A stretch of DNA of 64,000 nt from Siniperca chuatsi (lineage: Eukaryota > Chordata > Actinopteri > Centrarchiformes > Sinipercidae): contig NC_058043.1 in the NCBI RefSeq assembly GCF_020085105.1, forward strand, positions 19,396,667-19,460,666, written 5' to 3'. Below are positions 13,200-25,900 of this stretch, piece by piece. Within the stretch, counting starts at the first letter, position 1. Each line of letters opens with the position of its first letter. Below the pieces are notes generated by a model. It did no database searches. It was not told the DNA's origin and was given only the letters and a program-made list of their open reading frames with translations. The position numbers and the translations under genes are program-made.

Positions 13200-15000
13200 C
13201 GTGTAAATGAAAAGGTAAGCAGGTCTCATACACGTACAAGGGTGCGGGCAATGTCATCTCACGCAGGGTTTGGTTGTATATTATTTTTTATATTCTCATC
13301 TATACTGGTGAATTTAAGACTTTTCATGTGTGCACAGATTGACTGCTTTTGGTAAATTTGGACCCAGTGTTTTGTAATGGATGTTGGTACATGAGGTCTA
13401 TAGTGACAAACTGTAAAGATACCAGAATATAGGGTATAAGTTAGCCAGTAAAATATTTTCCTAGTGACTAATGACTGGGCTTAGAGTGAAAATAGATATA
13501 ATAGTAACAGTAGAACTCTCCACCCTGTAAGAGAGAGCCAAGAAAAACATTATCGCATGTTTCATCAAATTAGGTTCTGTAACTTTGCTACTACAATTTG
13601 CTTCCTGGTTGTCATTTGTTAAAACTGAAGCGGTAAGAGAGGGAAGGGGTTAACGGCATTTATGGTGATTCTGTGTGTGAACACAACAGATGAATTCACA
13701 TTTCTGAATTGACTGTGATCATTCAAAAGTAACTGCAAAGTATCTTGTGATTTGTTGAGTGAGACAAGTGATCTTTAGGTGAAAAATCACAGTTTACTTA
13801 CCTACTAATCAGATGCCTTAAATGTAAATCTAATAGTAAAATTAACAAAATGCATTATGTGCTATTCCGGCATGTGTACAGTTTATGTGGAATATCACCC
13901 TCTGGAGGTGCAAAGATGAATAGAAAGTCATCCCACACAAATGATGCTAAATGTTGGCCAGTCAGTAAAAACAAACATTGTACAGCCTTCCAATGCAGGC
14001 CCATTTGAGTAATGTAGAAAAATATCAGAATGGAAGAACAACGTGCCTCTTTCTCTAGTTTAATTAAATCCCTTTACTGGTTTTTCGAGATAATGTGTGT
14101 AACTGACAATCTGTGCCTTTCTTGATGTCAGTGTGGAGGACTGCCCAAGAAATTATTATTTTTTTTTGGTTTCAAGTTATCAGCAACAACAACCAGAGAA
14201 ACAATACAGTTAATGTTTGCCATAATCTGACAGTAACACACTCAGTTCCCTTTTATATTCTTAACCAAATGTGGTTTAATGTGTGACAATTAAGACAGAG
14301 AGCAAATGTGTTAATACACAGCTATAATGCCAATTATTCACATAGAAACAGACGTCTATAAAAGCAATAAGTAGCCTAAAATTTTCCTTGATACCTTCTA
14401 CATGATACCTCATGTGCAAGGCTGGATTACCAAGCAGGCAAAGCCGGAAACTGCCCTGGGCCCCAAACCTTTAGAGGACCCAAAAAAAGGCCAGGATTCA
14501 CAAGATTTACTGTACATCAACTGGTTTTGGCAACAAGGATTCTGCATTATATTACCCAATTTGTTGGCTTGGCTTGTAGAGGGGCCATGTGTCAAAATCT
14601 AGTTTTAACTATTTTATTATTTTAGTTTCTACTGTGCTGACACGGTGCATATTCCTAAATAAACTTGTGTTTGATCAAATTTCCACAAACTAACTGACAC
14701 ACAGAAAACCTTTGGTCAGGTGGTATTATTCCAGCATAGGATACTGGTTGGTTTCTGGGTCTCTGGGCAAAAAATAAAGCTTCAGATTTGCAGTCTGTTG
14801 TGTGCACTGTACTTAATAGGAACTTGGGAGGCAACCAGAATATATTTACAAGGCACAGAGGGCGGGAGGTGGTGGTGGTGGTGGGGTGTGGGTTTGTTTA
14901 GTGCCCCAGTGCCCCCTAACGGGTTCATCCAGCCATGCGCATGACATGCAGCCTGTAGTCATTCATGTGTCACAATATTTCCTATAGCACCTGAAGGCAG
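13200..15000. other. atf1-mettl7a intergenic region
   Basis: No coding exon could be supported. A fragment around 14420-14590 resembles a dispersed fish repeat, with a CTGGATTACCAAGCAGGCAA-like start and a GCCCTGGGCCCC core. A short purine-rich (GGT)n run lies near 14865-14885. Otherwise nothing stands out. Confidence 0.4.
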
Positions 15001-15015
15001 CATATTGAGACTCAC

Positions 15016-15108
15016 TGTTTTGAGAATGCGTCGCACCTCCTGCAGCACCGACAGCCCATTACTGACAGAACAGAGGACCAAGATGCAGACAACAGCGTAC
15101 AGGCCTAT
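15016..15108 (-). pseudogene. remnant of a second METTL7-like exon
   Basis: The minus strand encodes AVVCILVLCSVSNGLSVLQE followed by VRRILKT, then a donor-like GTGAGT at the position where mettl7a exon 1 ends (its own text is VVVCTLVLCSVNNIPQTLRE, AHRILRP, GTAAGT). Only the last 30 or so codons of the exon are recognisable. The SAM-binding motif I part and a matching exon 2 were not found nearby, so this is best read as a decayed tandem duplicate or an exon fragment. It lies downstream of mettl7a in the same orientation. Confidence 0.6.
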
Positions 15109-15749
15109 GAGCTCTATTAGACGTGAGGACAAAGTCAGCACAAAACAAAGTAGTCTGCATAATTTCACGAGACAAGACTTAATTTTCTTCTGAGCTAATC
15201 TCAAACAAAACCTTGCTGGGCGCATTTTAAGACAGGCGACTTCAGAAGATGCCTGAGTGACAGTGTCTGTGTTGCACTTTCACCACACGATTACGCAAAC
15301 ACACTGTAATCTGCATGAGGGGAAAATGTGAGAGCAAGTCCAGTTATGTCTATATCTTAATGTTCGTTTAATAGGAAAAAACACACCATGCAACAGGATT
15401 AGACTTTTTAATCACTAACACAATCAGCTTAATCACAGCAAAAATATTTATTTTTATTGACACAACTGTCATATCATAAAAGGTACACATAAATCCAGTA
15501 GTAGCAAACAGATAAACACTGATAGACAGAAATTCCCTATGGTAGTATCATATTGATTTATATTTATCAGCAAGCTTCTTGGAGATGGAGAATGAAGGAC
15601 AGAAGATCAAACAAACACCAAGATATATTTTTCACTTAACCTGCATGCAAAATTAGTATTGTGTGCCGTCTACGTAAGATTTTTATTCAATGTGGTAAAA
15701 TAATTTTTTACGAAACACAAAGACTGAGATTTTCAATACAAAAGTATTA

Positions 15750-16522
15750 AGTAATATAGCCGCAAGGGGCAATTCCAGGATTCAAGCAAACACAGACCTT
15801 TAGAAGTTTAAAGCTTTTGATCTGGACCTGGTCAAATGTGGCCTAAACGTGACAAAAGCAGTGAAATCTCCCTTTTTTGCACTTTCACAAATAGAATGTA
15901 GAAAACAAACAATTTCTGACTCGTATTATGCCACGCCCAGTTTTTTGCAATTGTAGCGCCCCCTAGTGGTCGATTTGAATGGAACTTTCAGGGTATGTTT
16001 CGGGTACTTCTGTGGACATATCCTGATTGGCCCAACAGTTGTTGACTTTGGTCTATTTATGTGCTGAGCCACGCCTCTTTTGAAGTTCATTGGTCAATAT
16101 CTTGAAAACTAAATAAGATATCAACAAGCTTTATACAACTTTTGATATACTTCGTATAATGGTGATTCACTGAAAATTTGGTAGCAATCGGACCTACGGT
16201 TTAGGAGATGTCAAAAATGTTTTTCAAAAAATTCAAAATGGCGGAAAATTTAGTTAGGCGGACTTTAGTGGTCCAAGAGGCTTTTTGTAGAGCACATTGA
16301 GCTGGACTTTTCAAAGAAATTTCATGTAATTCGGACTTATTGTGTGAGGGGCGTGGCCTGTTCAAAATAGCATTTTTGGGCCATAATTACAGCGCCATCA
16401 TGTGGCCGATTGGGCTCATATTTCTGTGGAAGCACATGCACATCGTTTCCAGTTATTGGGCCAAGTTTCGTGTTTCTAGCTCATTCCAGCTCAGAAGCGG
16501 CAGACAACAAATCATAATAATG

Positions 16523-16559
<37 letters not shown>

Positions 16560-16612
16560 TAATAATAATAATAATAAACTGGCACATAATAAATTGGGCC
16601 TTGAACCCCTGA
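15750..16612. repeat. common teleost interspersed repeat ending in an (AAT)n tract
   Basis: This long segment contains phrases typical of a high-copy fish repeat (GTAGCGCCCCCTAGTGGTCG, ATCGGACCTACGGTTTAGGAG, CAAAATGGCGGAAAATTTAG, ACAGCGCCATCATGTGGCCG) and ends in an AAT microsatellite at about 16513-16578. A 90-codon frame through it is low-complexity and not a gene. It lies in the 3' flank or 3' UTR of mettl7a. Class unknown to me; the ends are approximate. Confidence 0.55.
16513..16578. repeat. (AAT)n microsatellite
   Basis: About 20 nearly perfect AAT units with a few GAT interruptions. It forms the tail of the adjacent interspersed repeat. Confidence 0.9.
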
Positions 16613-16749
16613 TTAGTATTAAAGTGACTGCCGTTATCTCCATCACTGGTGATCAATCACATCACATAGGAGAGGACAGGCATTTAGTGCTTGGCAAATT
16701 CACACGCTGGTCATGGGGCAAGCTTACTACAAAGCTAATCAGACAGAAT

Positions 16750-18348
16750 CTATTTCACAGCATAACCTATGATGTGTTGTTTGATTATGAAGACAAGAGG
16801 TGCTTCAATGTGTCTCAGTTTGAGTTCAGAGAATCCAGCTGCCTCCAGATGCTTCCATGTTTCCAGGGTGACGTCACATCCATCGCCAAAGTAGTACCAT
16901 GCAGGCTGGAAAACATGCTGGAAGAAGTATGCCCAAGTGGAGGGATCTGCCACTACATGCTCAATGAAGAAGAAGGCTCCACCCTGCAAAGCAGATTTGT
17001 TGTAGTACATCATGCAAATTTCAGTGTATCCATTGCATGGACTGCATGTTGGTTATTTTTTTATCCTTGGCAGAAATGGGTTTCCATATTTTTTATGTGT
17101 ACTTTAAGGACTACTGGCAGAAACTGAGGTTCTTTTCATCAAGTACAAAAACTTACAATATAAGTTGAATATTGAATGAAAGTTGATATTATGGAGGTCT
17201 GAGAATATCGACTTGCACATCAAACCTAATTATGACACCACACTGGCATCATCGCTTGTTTCAGATATGCAATGTTAGCACACAAAAGTAGCAACGGTGT
17301 ATAATTAATAAGAGTCAAGGAGAAATCAAGTGGCACAATCTAAAGATTAAATAATTAGTACTTTGGCTGGTGAATGTTGGGGGCTACTTCTCTGCTTTGT
17401 ACGTTTTGCATCAGTATGTTAAAGAAAATAAATTCCAGTCATTATATTCCTTTTCAAGATTGATAACAGTGTACTTATTTTAAGTTTGTCGATTAGAGGC
17501 TAAAACACAGCAGACACCTCATTAACATACACAAACACACTAGGTTTGTATAGTCAGCATATTCAGTTTCATTTCATATTCTCAGTACATTCTATACATT
17601 GTAAAATGAAATATTATAGGATCCTACCAAAGAACACTTCTTTGCTTGTCGTTTGTTTAGTGAGTTACTTATCAATTTCCACTGGTGGATGATTAATCAG
17701 GAAGTTGCACTGCAGTATTGCAGTATACTGAATGCAGCTATTATTATTATTATTAGACAGTAGCCGCAACAAAATACAGGCTATGGCAGCACATTTATTG
17801 GGAATACATTTACTTTCAACTAATGGTTATTTCAGGAGCCACAGATAACTTACTGGTCTCAGTATGCGGTGGGCCTCTCGCAGAGTTTGCGGTATGTTGT
17901 TGACAGAGCAGAGCACCAGGGTGCAGACTACAACGTCTACCGACTCGTCCTCCACTGACCCCATGTCCTCCCCCGATGCCACCACAAATCTCGCATATGT
18001 GAGGTGGTCATTCTCGCCCATGGCTTTCTTCAGATATTTCTGAAAATTAGGGTTCGGGTCAGTGCAGATCACCTTGCTACCAGGCGGATAAAACTCAAAA
18101 TTTGTGCCGGTGCCGCAGCCAATCTCCAAAATTGTGAGCTGCTCGCCAGGCTTGTTGAACTCTGGGAGACGGCGAAACAGCTCACTCTTCTTGCCGTACA
18201 TCTTCTTGTTGTACGTTACAGAAATGCGGTATAAACAAAATGGGAAGACACGTTTGTATATTTGATACAGACCCACCGCGTTGATCAGATGAAGGGGAAA
18301 GCATAACACACTGACAACTAAAGAACAAAGTCGCATTAGAAAAGTCAT
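16750..18348 (-). CDS. mettl7a: mettl7a-like membrane methyltransferase (two exons)
   Basis: METTL7A (TMT1A) family: a SAM-dependent thiol methyltransferase anchored in ER and lipid-droplet membranes. Exon 1 is 18348-17854 and exon 2 is 16983-16750; the intron has donor GTAAGT and acceptor TTTGCAG. The joined product is 242 residues, close to the family's usual 244. Residues 4-28 form a hydrophobic membrane anchor, and residues 73-83 are SAM motif I (ILEIGCGTGTN). CTDPNPNF follows, then VVVCTLVLCSVNN, and the C-terminal exon reads GGAFFFIEHVVADPSTWAYF through HIEAPLVF to HIIGYAVK. The frame is intact and the initiator fits the family start. It is transcribed towards atf1. Assignment to METTL7A rather than METTL7B rests on synteny and overall similarity. 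Confidence 0.93.
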
Positions 18349-21300
18349 TTTGGCGGACCGTGACCTGCAGCCAATCTTACCAGTACAGTGTCAACAGCAA
18401 ACTGTCAAGTTAGCTAAGTAGCTACAAGAGACTAAAATGGGAAGTCCGGTTAAAAAATTCAAAATAAAAGTCGACAGGTATAACTACTAGTGTAAAAGAA
18501 GTTGCTTCTTTTGCCCTCGGCATACTGTAGTAGACAATTTAACGCTAAATCCAGTGCCAACTGTCATTACCAATCATTATTATTATTATTATCGTATTAT
18601 GCTACCTGTTTACACCGTGAAGGTGTCTCACCAACTGAAATCCATTCTAAGGCCAGCTAACTGAATTCAAACTGACCACAGCCGCTGTTGCTAACTGGAC
18701 GACACTGCAAACTTTTAATGGTCACCTCTCAAGCCTAACATTACAGGTGCTGAGTACTGGACACACAAATGATTTTGTATTCAAGGATAGTTGCTATAGG
18801 TTTAGCTAACTAGCTATCTAAGTGTTAGTTCCCTAAGTGTTTAGTGTTAGTTGGCCACACTTAACATACAGTCTGTAGCTTTAGGTAACATTGAGTTAGC
18901 TAGCGTTAAACATGCAAATTTCAGTGTATCCACTGAAAGTTTATTGTGTTGGCTCTCTAGTCCAGTGCATTGAATTTTAAATTAAATCGCGAGTGTGAGG
19001 TTCAAGTCCTGACTTTCAACATTGAAGCTGCATTAGTTAATTAATTAATTGCCACTTGAGGGTATAAGAACTCCTAAAAAAGCTGACAAACCCACAACCC
19101 TGACATGTTTAGCTATAGTTAAAGTTATTAAGGCTAACAGGTTAGCAAACAATTGGCGCAAGCAGAGAGATATCAACATAAGCATTCTTTTGGGATGGTG
19201 TTTTTGACCGCCTGTCCAATATCCACTTGCTTTTTAGCTCTGTTTTGTCTCCAAAACGAAAAATACTGAGAGCTGAAAGACCTTAAAGGCTCCTGCGGGG
19301 TCTTTAACCTGCTAGCTATTTGACCCTCTTCACTAGTTAACAGTAGCCTAACTTTAGTCGCTAACTTTGTTCGTCTGCCACATGGTACTTTATGTTTAGC
19401 TAACAGCTGCCCGCTGTTGCTGCTGCTGGAAGTGGGGTTGATGAGAGCTGTGGGACTGAACCAAACAGTACATTTTCGGGCTGTCGAACCAAAACATTAG
19501 GCTAAAACGTACTAAAAAGGCAGAAGTTGAAGAATCTGGTAATAATTCTTGGTGTGTTCGTCATGGCAAGCAAGCCATTACAGATTAACTGTAGTCATTT
19601 ATTCCATATAATACAGTATTGAGGGCATTCACATCCTTATTTGGTGTACAGTGTAACAGTGTAGGACTTGTAGCCCTTTTTTATACATAGTCCATCCAAA
19701 TTGTATGCAAGTGAACTTACGGCCAAAGGTTTTTAAGGTCCTAATAGAGGGATGTTGAGTCCAGCTGAGAATCTGTTTAACTTGCTTGAGACCAGACTGA
19801 AGGCAAAAAGCCTCTGAAACAAACAAGAAATGGAGCTGGCTGCAGCACGGGCCTGTCTGTGGGTCGTGCACTTAAGACATTGTCATTGACAGCAAATAAT
19901 TTCCAACTAAGTATTAAATATGATGACTTTATATACAAAGTTTATTTTAATTTGTCCCTTATGATCTGGCTAGCTACATAAGGTTGGGGAACCTTATGTG
20001 TCTTAAAAAAAGACACAACTACTACATTGTTTGTCTGATATGAATATTCACACCTTTAAATTAAAGCTTAAAGTTGACACTTAAACCTCATAGTCATTTC
20101 ACAAAACAATCTCAACTTGTTCTGGAGCTTTTGATCGTATCGTAGAGTCTTCATCTGCAGATGAGGTTTGCTCAGTTGTCATTAACTGTAGCAGTTTAAT
20201 TAACTTCTAGCAGTACTCGTCCATGTGGGATTAATTACAGTTCATTCTTAAACTTTGAAACCGCAGTTGACACATCACTCTCAACTCAAGGTCCACTTAC
20301 TTCATAGTAATTGTTTCATTTCAAACACAATGTGGTGGAGTACAGAGTCAACAACAACAAAAAAGTGTCACTGTCCTACTACTTATCGAGTGCTCAGTAA
20401 TTATAATGTACCTTAACCTAGTCCTGTTTGGGACCAGTCCTGGATGCTTACTATGGCAGAGTGTTGTGTAATAACTGTGCTCTTCTCTTTAATTGAGGTG
20501 GAAAAGTTTGAGATACATTTGCCAAATTCAACAGTTAGTAAAGAAAAACATAGTGTTTATGAATACTTTAAGGTACTTTTAATACTTTTTCCCATACATT
20601 TTCAACCACCTATCTGGGTCCTGGCTACGGTGGTGCAATGATATATGCGAAGTAGCCTAGAAGCCCCTCTCCCTAATTCCCCCTTGGGCAATCCAGAGAC
20701 AATTCTAGGCTATAGTCTATGGCTACAGTCTCACTTCAAGTCTGTTGTCTCTTTGTCCCTTCTACAGCACACTATGTAAAGATTTAATGGGATTGGGGTT
20801 ATATTCTTAAGTATTTCCCATGCTCACTATATTGAAATGCACTGAAATGCTGAACTGAAAAGCAGCTGAATGAATGAAAATGCTTTCCAACCATTTGATT
20901 TCCTGTAGACCTTAACCTGCAGTTCTTCAAAATTCCACCAGATAGAGACATTGTTGGGTCACATTGAAAACACTTCCTTTATACAGTCCTCCATCCCTGT
21001 ATTTTGGAGGTTGAAGGCTTTAGAGGAAGGGTCACAATATATTGAAAGGGATCTCTTTCAGTGACTGAATGTGAGCAGTGTGTGCACGTTTGTACTCTCA
21101 AAACTGCACAAACGTTTCTCCTGCTACAGACAACATTATAGTACAACAAATGGTACAACAAAAACACTGCTGCTGAATGACCCATATACAAGTCTTTTTT
21201 TTTTTGTCTGTTTAAGACAGCATGGTGTAGAGTGAACTGTGTAAGTTAAAGCAAGGGTTTGAAACCTCAAAGTCATAAAGGTTAACTTATTCCAGTGTCA

Positions 21301-22830
21301 GATGCTGCTTATACTTCCTGAGCACTAAACTGTGCAAATAGAGTTTCCCTTGGCTTTTAAGTGAGAACTATTACAACCATATTACAGCCATATTTTTAAT
21401 TTATTTATGTTTATTTCTTAGAGACAATGCAAAAAACCATTGTAACAAGTTACAATAACATGATACAGATGTATTGCATATAGGATTTCTAGCCAGGGCT
21501 AATTTGCGACCCCTGACCCCTTTTCTGCTTAAAAAGGTCATAACATATCATCAATACCAAGAGTACATTAGTTAAATTGAGTACATAATAAATAGTGACA
21601 TTCTCATACATTTGACATGCTCATATAAAAATTACAATATTACAATAATTTTACATGTATTGCATATGTGTATGTTCCCTAGTTCATGGCAATATGCGTG
21701 TGGACGTAATTTTATGGGTGTGTACGTCCGTGTGCATGCAACCACGTAGTCTTTATGAGTACCACTGTGTAACCATTAAAGGGTCTTTAGTTGCAATCAG
21801 AAACTGATAAGAAATCCACGTGGTTCGAAAGGCAAAGGCTCCATACAGCACCATTTTGCCAACTGTGAACTGCAGAATAACCAGCTTTGTGGATTGATGG
21901 TGCAAATGTCCACACATTTTGCCTGCATCATATGTATTTCAATATTTGATTACATATTATTATAAGTTTTTGATTTGTGTGGCAAGGTCTCTGAGGCAGT
22001 TATACCATGCTTTGAATATGCATGCAGAAGAATTTAAAACTTTGGTCACTGTGTCTATGCAGTGTGGATCTCAGTTACAATAATAGGCCTTTTTCATAGA
22101 AGACATTTTGATATAACTGTAGATAAAGAACAGATGTAAATAGTAAAATTAATGATGGCTGAATTCCATTCAGTCACACACTGCTAAATGCTTGATTTGT
22201 AGGTCCACTTATCTAGGCTGTTTTTACTCAAGAATAAACAATGCAACTTGACCAGCCTCACTTGTTTGTATAAGAAAAATAACTTTTGAATTCATTATTT
22301 TTGGTCATGCACCTAGAGCTGCAAAGTACACACTGATGTCAAATCAGATATTTATGACACAGATATAGTGCCGCACATTTCATATCAAACTTTAATAATA
22401 AAGATTTGAAAAACAATAGTGTGAATGCTGCTGAATCAGCATTCACACTAATTTGTAAACCTAATGCAAGAATGGGTCAAGAGTGGGTGTTTAGGAACCA
22501 TCACCTTGTGTTTTAAAGGTTACATAAACTCTTATTTGAAGCTCAGAGTTGTCTTAAATGTGTCTTATAACTTCCAGGTCCAATTCTAAAATATATATAT
22601 ATAATCACACACTTGAGTTATTTAAGATGAAAACAAATATGTTGCCATTCACAACCCCAATCCCAACCAGAATATCAATGACTGCTGTTCCATGAACAGT
22701 GAACAGTGTTTTTTTTCTGCTTACGATGCTGCGGTCTCTTGTCCGTTATTGAAACTAAAGGCATTTACCGACACTCCCTAACAATTTGCTGAGAGTCATC
22801 AATTATGCAGGGTAGCCGCACGCACTGGGA
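18349..22830. other. mettl7a-scn8a intergenic region, left part
   Basis: This includes the mettl7a promoter side, with repeated GTTAGCTA-type words between 18.3 and 19.4 kb. No convincing coding similarity was found on either strand. Around 21395-21540 a TTTATTT start with GCCAGGGCTAATTTGCGACC resembles the 3' part of a dispersed fish retroelement (weak). Two back-to-back hairpins lie near 19975-20020 and a perfect 14-bp-arm hairpin at 22417-22450. Confidence 0.4.
22417..22450. repeat. perfect hairpin, 14-bp arms, 6-nt loop
   Basis: TAGTGTGAATGCTG at 22417-22430 and CAGCATTCACACTA at 22437-22450 are exact reverse complements around CTGAAT. It lies about 0.4 kb upstream of the possible scn8a leader exon, in DNA without coding signal. 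Confidence 0.85.
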
Positions 22831-22837
22831 AGGAAGA

Positions 22838-22936
22838 TAGCAGCAACAATATGGCGACAGCCGCAGTTACTCTCGACTCTTTTCTACATCTGCAGTTCAG
22901 TGACAGCTGCCTGGATTTCTGTTAATGCGAGAAAAA
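22838..22936 (+). promoter_or_regulatory. scn8a: possible scn8a promoter / non-coding first exon
   Basis: A locally G+C- and CpG-richer stretch contains ATATGGCGACAGCC, then a segment ending GAGAAAAA|GTAAGTAG, a strong donor match at 22937. SCN8A in mammals has non-coding first exons far upstream of the start-codon exon, and the start-codon exon here has an acceptor. This is a candidate only; other leader exons may lie between 23 and 26.8 kb. Confidence 0.3.
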
Positions 22937-22939
22937 GTA

Positions 22940-25900
22940 AGTAGACAATCTGTTTTGTGCTTTGTCTGATATGTTGTGTCGTGGGATGGATCGCAGTCCT
23001 ACTTTGTCGACTGACTGCATCCCAGTGCCGCAGAGCGGTCCCTCTCTCAGCATCTTTTCTTAGCGTCTGTGGAGGGCTCCTTGCCAGTAGGACTACATGG
23101 ACAAATATGTATGCGAGGCATCAGTTAGAAGTGGGAAAGATGTGATTTTCACAGGGAAAAACACAGATTTGTGCTGCGGCGTGGTAGAAAACACGGAGAC
23201 AGCTGGTTATTTGGGGTGTTGGCCTGCCGCTGGATGGAATGACATTTCAATGTGTCAGGATGTGAAACGTACGCATATGGGATACAGAAGTGAGATCACG
23301 TCAAACTTCTCTGAGCGGCCACAGTATCTAGCCTGTATGCTCCATGTGCATGAATAATGCGTCGCTTGCAAAATAATGTTTGGTGGCATTTTTTCCGCTA
23401 GCATTATTTTATAACTATGTTAGTTTTATTACCCCCCACCCCCACACTCCACCTCTAGGCCCCCTCCCTCTTGCAATCTCTTTGGAGACTGTATTGCGTG
23501 AGGAGGTAGGTGCGTCTTTAGTTTGGCAGTCCTCAAAGGGGCAGCGGCACCCTTTTCTGGTATTTTCACGCAGTCGCTTCCATTTAAAAACACATTTTGC
23601 CATCGTGTTGTTATTCTATAAACCTGCATCATATGGAGTCGCCTAGACATTATCTATACGGGTGTGGTAGCCTACAGCCTTAAGGCCGTTTTAGTTTCTC
23701 TCTCTCTTTTTTTTCTGTAAATAATTTCACCTTTTTAGGTGTGAAATTGGGTCGTGCTGATGTGTTATAGGCTGCTTTGAACTGAGGCCAGGGATGAGTT
23801 GTCAGGACATGGCTCGTGCATTCAACTGACCTACTATGAGTTTGTTAGAGCCTATAGCAGCAATAAACCACACTGCAGTATTTTAGGCTTTGGCCCTATA
23901 GGACAGCGGCGCGGTAGCCTCGGTATTAAACAGTGGACTTTACTGAGGACTACATAGGCTGCAAATCACTCTCAAGCAATGGATGGCGTTAACATGATAT
24001 GACAGCCTACAACGTGAAGGGGAGCGGGTGGTCCTCGTCCCACACAGGGAGAAAGTTCTCCGAGAAATAGGAAGAGATTTTCTTTACCTGTGCTTATCTC
24101 TACGGTGGCCTAATGTCCCATGCTTCGTAATTTATTAAACTGAATCATCATAACTCAACGAAATTTCCAGTCAGGACGTCATAACTTTAGGCTATCTGAA
24201 ATTGACTCAGCTCAGATATGAAGAAAGTGGCACCCACCCGTGTAAGATAGGAGGGGGTTATTTGAGGCCCCTTTAATATTTGGCTGCCAAGTTATTTCCT
24301 CAGTAATGCTGGACTTGGACCTGTTGGGCTCATCCATTCTCAGTGATGCTGTGGATTTGGACTGAGATGGGATTTTACATTTAGTGAAAGGCAGCATCAA
24401 GACATCACTGCTGGAAATGTGTAAGTTCTTTACAGGCCCATGTGACTCTGATGCAAGTGCCCTATACACCTTACCTCCTCCCCAGCACTGTGTCGCCACC
24501 CTGTCCGGTTAGCTCCACCAGGTGTCAGATCATCATCAGAGTGCATCAAGCAGAATAGAAGATTTTTTCCCCCCAGGTGACGTGACGGAAGCCGTGGTGC
24601 GTTTGGATGTCTTTCCTCCGCACAGGGGACGCAGTGTAGGTGCATTTTGCTAAAGCTGCTGGACCGGACAGCGACAAGCTTACCTTTTTTTCTATGGGAG
24701 GCAAATGTGGCTGCCGGAGTTGTTAGTGTTCTCTGTCGTCCATCAGTTTTTATTTCCAGAGTCAATTGACTCATAACGGATTTAACAAAACCGAGAGCGG
24801 TAACGGGCCGCGTGCTTTTGGTGCCGATTATTGGATTCACTGTAATTTATTTAAGAGTGACCCGATCAGTCTTTTTTTAAATTAAAATATCTTAGTAAGA
24901 TTGTTGCGTTTTCTGCAGTGTTTCTCATTTGACCTAGCGAGTTAGTGGACATCGAAAACATTAAGCAATATCTGCAAAATTTCAGGCAGTTTCCCCTGAT
25001 CGCCTTTCTGTTTTGCTGGCTGCTTATAGGACTTTACCAGCTTTATGTGTGAAGTGTACATGCACTGCTGGCCATGCTATTGCATCCTGGTTTGAATCAC
25101 CTTGACGGTAGATCAATTGATGTAGCATTGGTGGAAGGAGACTCGGAGGTTGTGCCGAGGTTGGGTTACTTGAATCGGACTTCATCACTCTTCTGGTTGG
25201 CTGTGCTTTTTTTCTCGAAGATACTGGGGCTGTTGGATCTCTAGCTGCTGCCTGTGGATGTCTGGCTTCTTTCTGATTCATTTCCAGGTCTGTACCCTTG
25301 TCATTGTTTCATTGATTGTTGCACACACTGTCAACATTTTTGATAGCTTGAACTGTGACTTGACTGTCAAATGTGGTGTATCAAACAGCATGGCCATTAG
25401 CCAACTGGGGAGAGAAATTCATCTATTGTAGGTGCCTGGAGAGATGCTGTTGAAAATGTTATTACAACCTTACTGTTTAAACAATGAGTCAGAGCCCCAG
25501 AGGTTGAACACTTTCCAGCAATAATTTATGGACTATCTTTTGACATACTTCAGTTTAGAATGTTTCATTATTTGTAAATGAATAATTAATAAATTGTCCT
25601 GTGTACATAAGACACCAGAATACACTCTGTGTTCTGTGTTGGGTGCCCTGTTACATATGATAAACCCCAGAATCACAGTGAATGTGTTTTGAAGCTCAGC
25701 ATACTGTTCTGTGACAAATGAACTGCCAACATTTGAATTATTCACATGCGATAAACCCCACCCATTCTTTTCTTTACCAAAAATCTGTCACATTAATTTA
25801 TATGCTTCATCTGTAATACAGATCAATGTATATGATAAGTAGATGGCAGATGGCAGAAAAAAGTCCAAAAAAAATTCACAGCAATGAGCCTTGATATACA

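Noticed and set aside
16594..17127. 177-codon plus-strand open frame
   Set aside because: It is antisense to mettl7a exon 2, which has clear family motifs on the minus strand, and the plus-strand protein shows no family similarity.
22857..23145. ATG-containing frames around the candidate scn8a leader
   Set aside because: The translated text has no sodium channel or other family similarity; treated as non-coding leader or promoter.
24430..24840. 136-codon minus-strand frame upstream of scn8a
   Set aside because: No recognisable domain, no flanking splice signals in agreement, and the region has slightly raised CpG content that lengthens chance frames.
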